A DNA stretch of 17,039 nt, taken from positions 1 to 17,039 of the forward strand of contig JAZOLI010000101.1 in assembly GCA_045652965.1 (NCBI GenBank). Reading direction: 5' to 3'. The notes under the pieces are model-generated. The model did no database searches, had not been told where the DNA came from, and worked only from the letters and a program-made list of their open reading frames with translations. The number at the start of each line of letters is the position of its first letter. The stretch's first letter is position 1. The position numbers and the translations under genes are program-made. Source of the DNA: Scatosoma sp045652965. Lineage in GTDB: Bacteria; Bacillota; Clostridia; Christensenellales; Borkfalkiaceae. Shown here piece after piece: positions 13,692 to 17,039 of this stretch.

Positions 13692-13721
13692 AAAAACGTA
13701 CGTTTGACGGCGTACGCTTTT
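13692..13721 (+). terminator. Probable terminator after the S41 protease
   Basis: CGTACG (13697-13702) pairs with CGTACG (13711-13716) across an 8-nt loop. After one A/C mismatch, AAAA (13692-13695) pairs with TTTT (13718-13721). It lies about 35 nt past the protease stop. The short T-run makes it only moderately convincing; the symmetrical hairpin at 13834 would catch any readthrough. Confidence 0.55.
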
Positions 13722-13833
13722 GCTATATATGAAGGTGTTTCTCGGAATAAAGAAACCGTGTGAACGTGTTTTGATAGCTTTATTATAGTTTAGTTTTGCG
13801 TAAATTGTATAGTGGGAGTGTGAAAAGAAGATG

Positions 13834-13865
13834 AAAAAAGAACGGAAAAATTTCCGTTCTTTTTT
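13834..13865. terminator. Bidirectional terminator, mainly for transketolase
   Basis: A perfect 15-bp inverted repeat, AAAAAAGAACGGAAA (13834-13848) and TTTCCGTTCTTTTTT (13851-13865), with AA between. Both strands end in a T-run. It lies 17 nt past the transketolase stop on the minus strand and also faces the convergent protease transcript. Between this and 13721 I see about 110 nt of AT-rich DNA with no supported feature. Confidence 0.92.
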
Positions 13866-13882
13866 ATGTTAAGATTCAATTC

Positions 13883-15883
13883 TTATTTGCTCTTTTCGAT
13901 GGATGCGAGCGCTTTTTCTACTACGTTTTCTACCGTGAAGCCGAAGTAGGGGAAGAGTTTGCCTGCGGGTGCGGACGCGCCGAACGTGCTCATCGCTACG
14001 ATTTCGCCGTTGTCGCCTGCATACTTATACCAGCTATAAGGTGAGCCTGCTTCTACGCATACTCTCGCTTTCACGTCTTTGGGCAATACGCTTGCTTTAT
14101 AATCTGCCGTTTGTTTTTCAAATTCTTCCATGCAAGGCATCGACACAACGCGCGCGTTTACGCCTTGTTCTTGAAGCGCCGCTTTCGCTTTTACGCAAAG
14201 CTCGATTTCCGAACCCGTACCGATTAAAAGCACGTCAGGAGTGCCTTCGCAATCTTCTAAGATATAACCGCCTTTGAGTGCTTCTTTGCCGCTATTTTCA
14301 TATTGGGGCAAGCCTTGGCGAGTGAGAACGAGCGTCGTGGGCTCGTTGCCGCTCATAGCCGATACCCAAGCCGCCGCCGTTTCCTTGCCGTCCGCAGGAC
14401 GATATACTTTCATGCCGGGGATCGAACGGAGCATAATCAATTGTTCGATGGGTTGGTGCGTAGGACCGTCTTCGCCAACGCCGATGGAATCGTGCGTCAT
14501 GATATACGTGACGGGTAATTTCATAAGCGCTGCAAGACGCATCGAAGGTTTGCAATAATCGGAGAATACGAAGAAGGTTGCGCAATATGCTTGTAAGCCG
14601 CCGTGGAGTTGCATACCGTTTGCAATCGCCGCCATTGCGTGTTCACGGATACCAAAGTGCATGTTTCTTCCTGCGAAATTGTCGGGGGAGAAGTGACCGT
14701 ATTTTACCGTGTCGGTATCTTTCATTTCCGAAAGGTTGGAAGGACCAAGGTCAGCCGAGCCGCCCATAAGCGAAGGCATTTTCGCCGCGAGTTTGTTCAA
14801 AACTTGCGCCGACGTTTGGCGGGTTGCCATGGGTTTTTCAAAATCGTAAAGTCCGTCAATGAGATCGAAATCGGGCTTTTCGCCTGCCATCACCGCGCGA
14901 TATTCTTCCGCGAGCTCGGGATATTGATTTTCATAATCGATCATCATCTTCTTCCAACGCACTTCTGCGTTTTTGCCTGAGTTCGCCGCTTCCTTGCAGT
15001 GATCAAACACTTCGTCGGGGCATTCAAAAGGAGCATATTCCCAACCCAATTTTTCCTTGGATTTTTGGAGATTGTCTGCGCCAAGAGGTGCGCCGTGGCA
15101 TTTTTCGCTTCCTTCTAAAGGCGAGCCGTAGCCGATGCGAGTGTGGCAAATAATGATCGAAGGTTTTTCTGTGTTTTCTTTTGCTTTTGCGATTGCTTCC
15201 GAGAGTGCGTTTACGTCGTCGGGGGAAGCAACGAGATCTACGTGCAACACTTGCCAATTTTGCGCCGCAAAACGAGCGCCTACGTTTTCTTTGAACGTCA
15301 CGTCCGTGTCGCCTTCGATCGTGATATCGTTATCGTCGTAAAGGAGAATTAATTTGCCGAGTTTGTGCGTGCCTGCAAACGAACACGCTTCATAGGAAAT
15401 GCCTTCTTGTAAGCAACCGTCGCCGCAAAGCGCGTAGGTGTAGTGGTCTACTACGTTGAAACCAGGGCGGTTATATTTCGCCGCAAGGTTCGCTTCCGCA
15501 AGCGCCATACCAACGGCGTTTGCGATGCCTTGTCCCAAAGGACCCGTCGTCGTTTCAATGCCCACGGTGTGACCATATTCGGGGTGGCCGGGCGTTTTCG
15601 AGCCGAGTTGACGGAAGTTCATGATGTCTTCTTTCGTCAAACCGTAGCCGTAGAGATAAAGAAGAGAATAATAAAGCATCGAGCCGTGACCTGCCGAGAG
15701 AACAAACCGATCACGGTTGTCCCACTTGGGATCGCGGGGATTAAACTTTAAAAAGTTTTGATAGAGCGTGTACGCGATCGGCGCGCAGCCCATAGGCAAG
15801 CCGGGGTGTCCCGATTTTGCCGCTTCGATTGCTTCCGCGGATAAAATTCTGATCGCGTTGATTGTGGTTTTTTGTACGTCCAT
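13883..15883 (-). CDS. tkt: Transketolase
   Basis: Thiamine-diphosphate enzyme of the non-oxidative pentose phosphate pathway. It moves two-carbon units from ketoses (xylulose-5-phosphate, fructose-6-phosphate) to aldoses (ribose-5-phosphate, erythrose-4-phosphate) in the cytosol. At 666 residues it is a complete, single-chain form, not the split two-gene type found in some anaerobes. Visible motifs: SGHPGLPMG (24-32), the ThDP/Mg motif from GDG (154-156) to DNDITI (184-189), MGGSADLGPSN (373-383), the catalytic Glu414 in GIREHAMA of the pyrimidine domain, and HDSIGVGEDGPTHQPIEQL (464-482). TAGGAG precedes the ATG at good spacing. A TATAAT on the minus strand (15901-15906) lies just upstream but lacks a matching -35, and the phosphohexomutase stop is only 51 nt away, so cotranscription is likely. 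Confidence 0.98.
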   Translation of the reverse strand: MDVQKTTINAIRILSAEAIEAAKSGHPGLPMGCAPIAYTLYQNFLKFNPRDPKWDNRDRFVLSAGHGSMLYYSLLYLYGYGLTKEDIMNFRQLGSKTPGHPEYGHTVGIETTTGPLGQGIANAVGMALAEANLAAKYNRPGFNVVDHYTYALCGDGCLQEGISYEACSFAGTHKLGKLILLYDDNDITIEGDTDVTFKENVGARFAAQNWQVLHVDLVASPDDVNALSEAIAKAKENTEKPSIIICHTRIGYGSPLEGSEKCHGAPLGADNLQKSKEKLGWEYAPFECPDEVFDHCKEAANSGKNAEVRWKKMMIDYENQYPELAEEYRAVMAGEKPDFDLIDGLYDFEKPMATRQTSAQVLNKLAAKMPSLMGGSADLGPSNLSEMKDTDTVKYGHFSPDNFAGRNMHFGIREHAMAAIANGMQLHGGLQAYCATFFVFSDYCKPSMRLAALMKLPVTYIMTHDSIGVGEDGPTHQPIEQLIMLRSIPGMKVYRPADGKETAAAWVSAMSGNEPTTLVLTRQGLPQYENSGKEALKGGYILEDCEGTPDVLLIGTGSEIELCVKAKAALQEQGVNARVVSMPCMEEFEKQTADYKASVLPKDVKARVCVEAGSPYSWYKYAGDNGEIVAMSTFGASAPAGKLFPYFGFTVENVVEKALASIEKSK

Positions 15884-15934
15884 TTTAATTCTCCTAATGT
15901 ATTATATCTTTATTTAATTTTTTGTTGTTTGGGG

Positions 15935-17039
15935 TTATTGTTTGGGGGTGGCTCTGCCAGCCGCAACGAGCTTTGCGTTCACTTCTTCGATCTTGTTCTT
16001 TCTCCATGACGTGATTGCATTTTCGATGGGGGTGATGTCCAAGAAATCGTATTGACGAAGGAAATAATAAAGATCCTTTACGATTTTGATCGCGCCGCCT
16101 TTTTGCGCACTCTCTACGTTCATGGGAAGCACCGGATCGTGCAAGCTCATGCGCATCAGTGCCCAACCGTTGCCGTGATGTTCGTCGTAGCAAAGGCGGA
16201 AGCCTTCATGGTTGTCGGGGGCAGGGGTTGCATAGTAGAGCGAGTTGCCATATGTCGTGAATTCTTCGATTAGTTTTTTGCCGAGTGCTTTGAAATCGAC
16301 ACCTGCTTTGAATTTCGCGCGAAGCTCGATTTCTTCTGCGGGCATTTCAAGATCGGCGATAAGATCGGTTAAGTTTTTGCCTTCTTTCGCCGCGTTCGCC
16401 ATCGCTATCAACAGCCGTGTGATTAAATATGCGCCGTCGTCAAGGAAATAGTTTTCATACAGCGCCGCGTGTCCGCTCGTTTCGATGGCAAGGGGAGCGT
16501 AGTCACCCCTTTCGTTTAAACGGATCGCTTCGTTGATTACGTTTTTATAGCCGCGTTTAAAGCGCAAATGTTTGCCGCCTTTTTGCGTGATGAATTTTGC
16601 TAAGCCGTCGGACGTGACCGAGTCGGTGACGATCGTGCCCGTGCGTTCGTCAAGCAAGATCGCCGAAATGAGAGCGATTAAGCGGTTGCGGTTGATTTCC
16701 GTGCCGTTTTGATCGACTGCGCCTGCTCTATCTACGTCGGTGTCGAAAATGATACCGAAATCGGCGTTCACGGCTTTTACCGCTTCGCATACCGATTGCA
16801 TTGCCGCCGCATTTTCGGGATTGGGGATATGGTTGGGGAAATTGCCGTCCGGTTCTAAAAATTGAGAGCCCGTCGTGTCCGCGCCAAGGGGAGCGAGCAC
16901 TTTATCGGCGAAAAATCCGCCTGCGCCGTTGCCTGCGTCTACCACGATCTTTTTGCCTGCAAGAGGTGTTTCTTCGCCCGTTGCCGTGCGTACCTTTTCT
17001 ACTAACGAAGCCGCGTACGTTTCAAGATAAGGAGCGTCG
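15935..17039 (-). CDS. Phosphohexomutase (phosphomannomutase/phosphoglucomutase), 5' end cut off
   Basis: Alpha-D-phosphohexomutase superfamily, interconverting hexose 1- and 6-phosphates through a phosphoserine enzyme. The frame is open to the window edge (readable from 17038, starting DAPYLETYAASLVEKV), so the start and the phosphoserine domain lie outside; the GTG at 16945 is internal. Present are VVDAGNGAGG at the second-domain start, the metal loop DTDVDR (16727-16744), the sugar-specificity loop ETSGH (16469-16483) followed by ENYFLDDGAY, and the phosphate-binding loop RMSLHDP (16133-16153). The metal loop usually reads DGDxDR, and the phosphate loop RxSGTEP or RxSNTEP, so both differ while keeping key Asp, Arg and Ser. 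This points to a distinct subgroup and makes glucose versus mannose preference uncertain. It is probably the first gene of an operon with transketolase. Confidence 0.9.
   Translation of the reverse strand, partial: DAPYLETYAASLVEKVRTATGEETPLAGKKIVVDAGNGAGGFFADKVLAPLGADTTGSQFLEPDGNFPNHIPNPENAAAMQSVCEAVKAVNADFGIIFDTDVDRAGAVDQNGTEINRNRLIALISAILLDERTGTIVTDSVTSDGLAKFITQKGGKHLRFKRGYKNVINEAIRLNERGDYAPLAIETSGHAALYENYFLDDGAYLITRLLIAMANAAKEGKNLTDLIADLEMPAEEIELRAKFKAGVDFKALGKKLIEEFTTYGNSLYYATPAPDNHEGFRLCYDEHHGNGWALMRMSLHDPVLPMNVESAQKGGAIKIVKDLYYFLRQYDFLDITPIENAITSWRKNKIEEVNAKLVAAGRATPKQ

Noticed and set aside
15901..15929. Independent transketolase promoter
   Set aside because: A TATAAT is present on the minus strand but no -35 or extended -10 supports it, and the gene lies 51 nt from the phosphohexomutase stop.

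Overview
The window looks like a chromosomal segment from a low-to-mid GC Bacillota (Clostridia-type) bacterium, probably an uncultured anaerobe. This rests on the secA-prfB gene pair, a SigB/SigF-type sigma factor with STAS and GHKL partner-switching proteins, consensus sigma-A promoters in AT-rich gaps, strong AGGAG-type ribosome sites, and TAA as the stop codon of most genes. No rRNA, tRNA, CRISPR array, transposase or phage gene was seen. Taxonomy below class level is not supported by what can be read here.

Layout. Positions 1-267 have no gene. They hold a modular array of small hairpins separated by the heptamer ATATCAC, followed by one long hairpin. asnA (minus strand, aspartate-ammonia ligase) and secA (plus strand) are divergent, each with a readable promoter. 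secA and prfB (RF2) form a tight pair, read in the same frame across the UGA stop of secA and closed by a strong terminator. Next comes a plus-strand run: tsaD (tRNA t6A synthesis), a ten-TM metal-exporter-like permease, then a stress or developmental sigma module. The module is a STAS anti-anti-sigma protein, a degenerate RsbW-like protein, a SigB/SigF-family sigma factor, and a second RsbW-like protein with better preserved ATP-site motifs. A sigma-B-type promoter sequence overlaps the permease stop codon, just upstream of the module.

A bidirectional terminator separates the module from a convergent minus-strand gene for an unrecognised multi-pass membrane protein with an acidic tail and a compact C-terminal domain. 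Divergent from it is a PucR/CdaR-type regulator, followed closely by an S41 C-terminal processing protease. Two hairpin terminators lie between the protease and a convergent minus-strand carbon-metabolism pair: a phosphohexomutase (start outside the window) followed by transketolase.

How they fit together. Most genes are housekeeping: protein export, translation termination, tRNA modification, asparagine synthesis, the pentose phosphate route and sugar-phosphate interconversion. The most distinctive part is 7621-9513. There the usual rsbV-rsbW-sigB order seems to be split: the protein in the rsbW position has lost its ATP-site residues, and a second GHKL protein after the sigma gene may supply the kinase activity. 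The loss of the RF2 programmed frameshift, the same-frame secA/prfB junction and the hairpin array are the other notable points.
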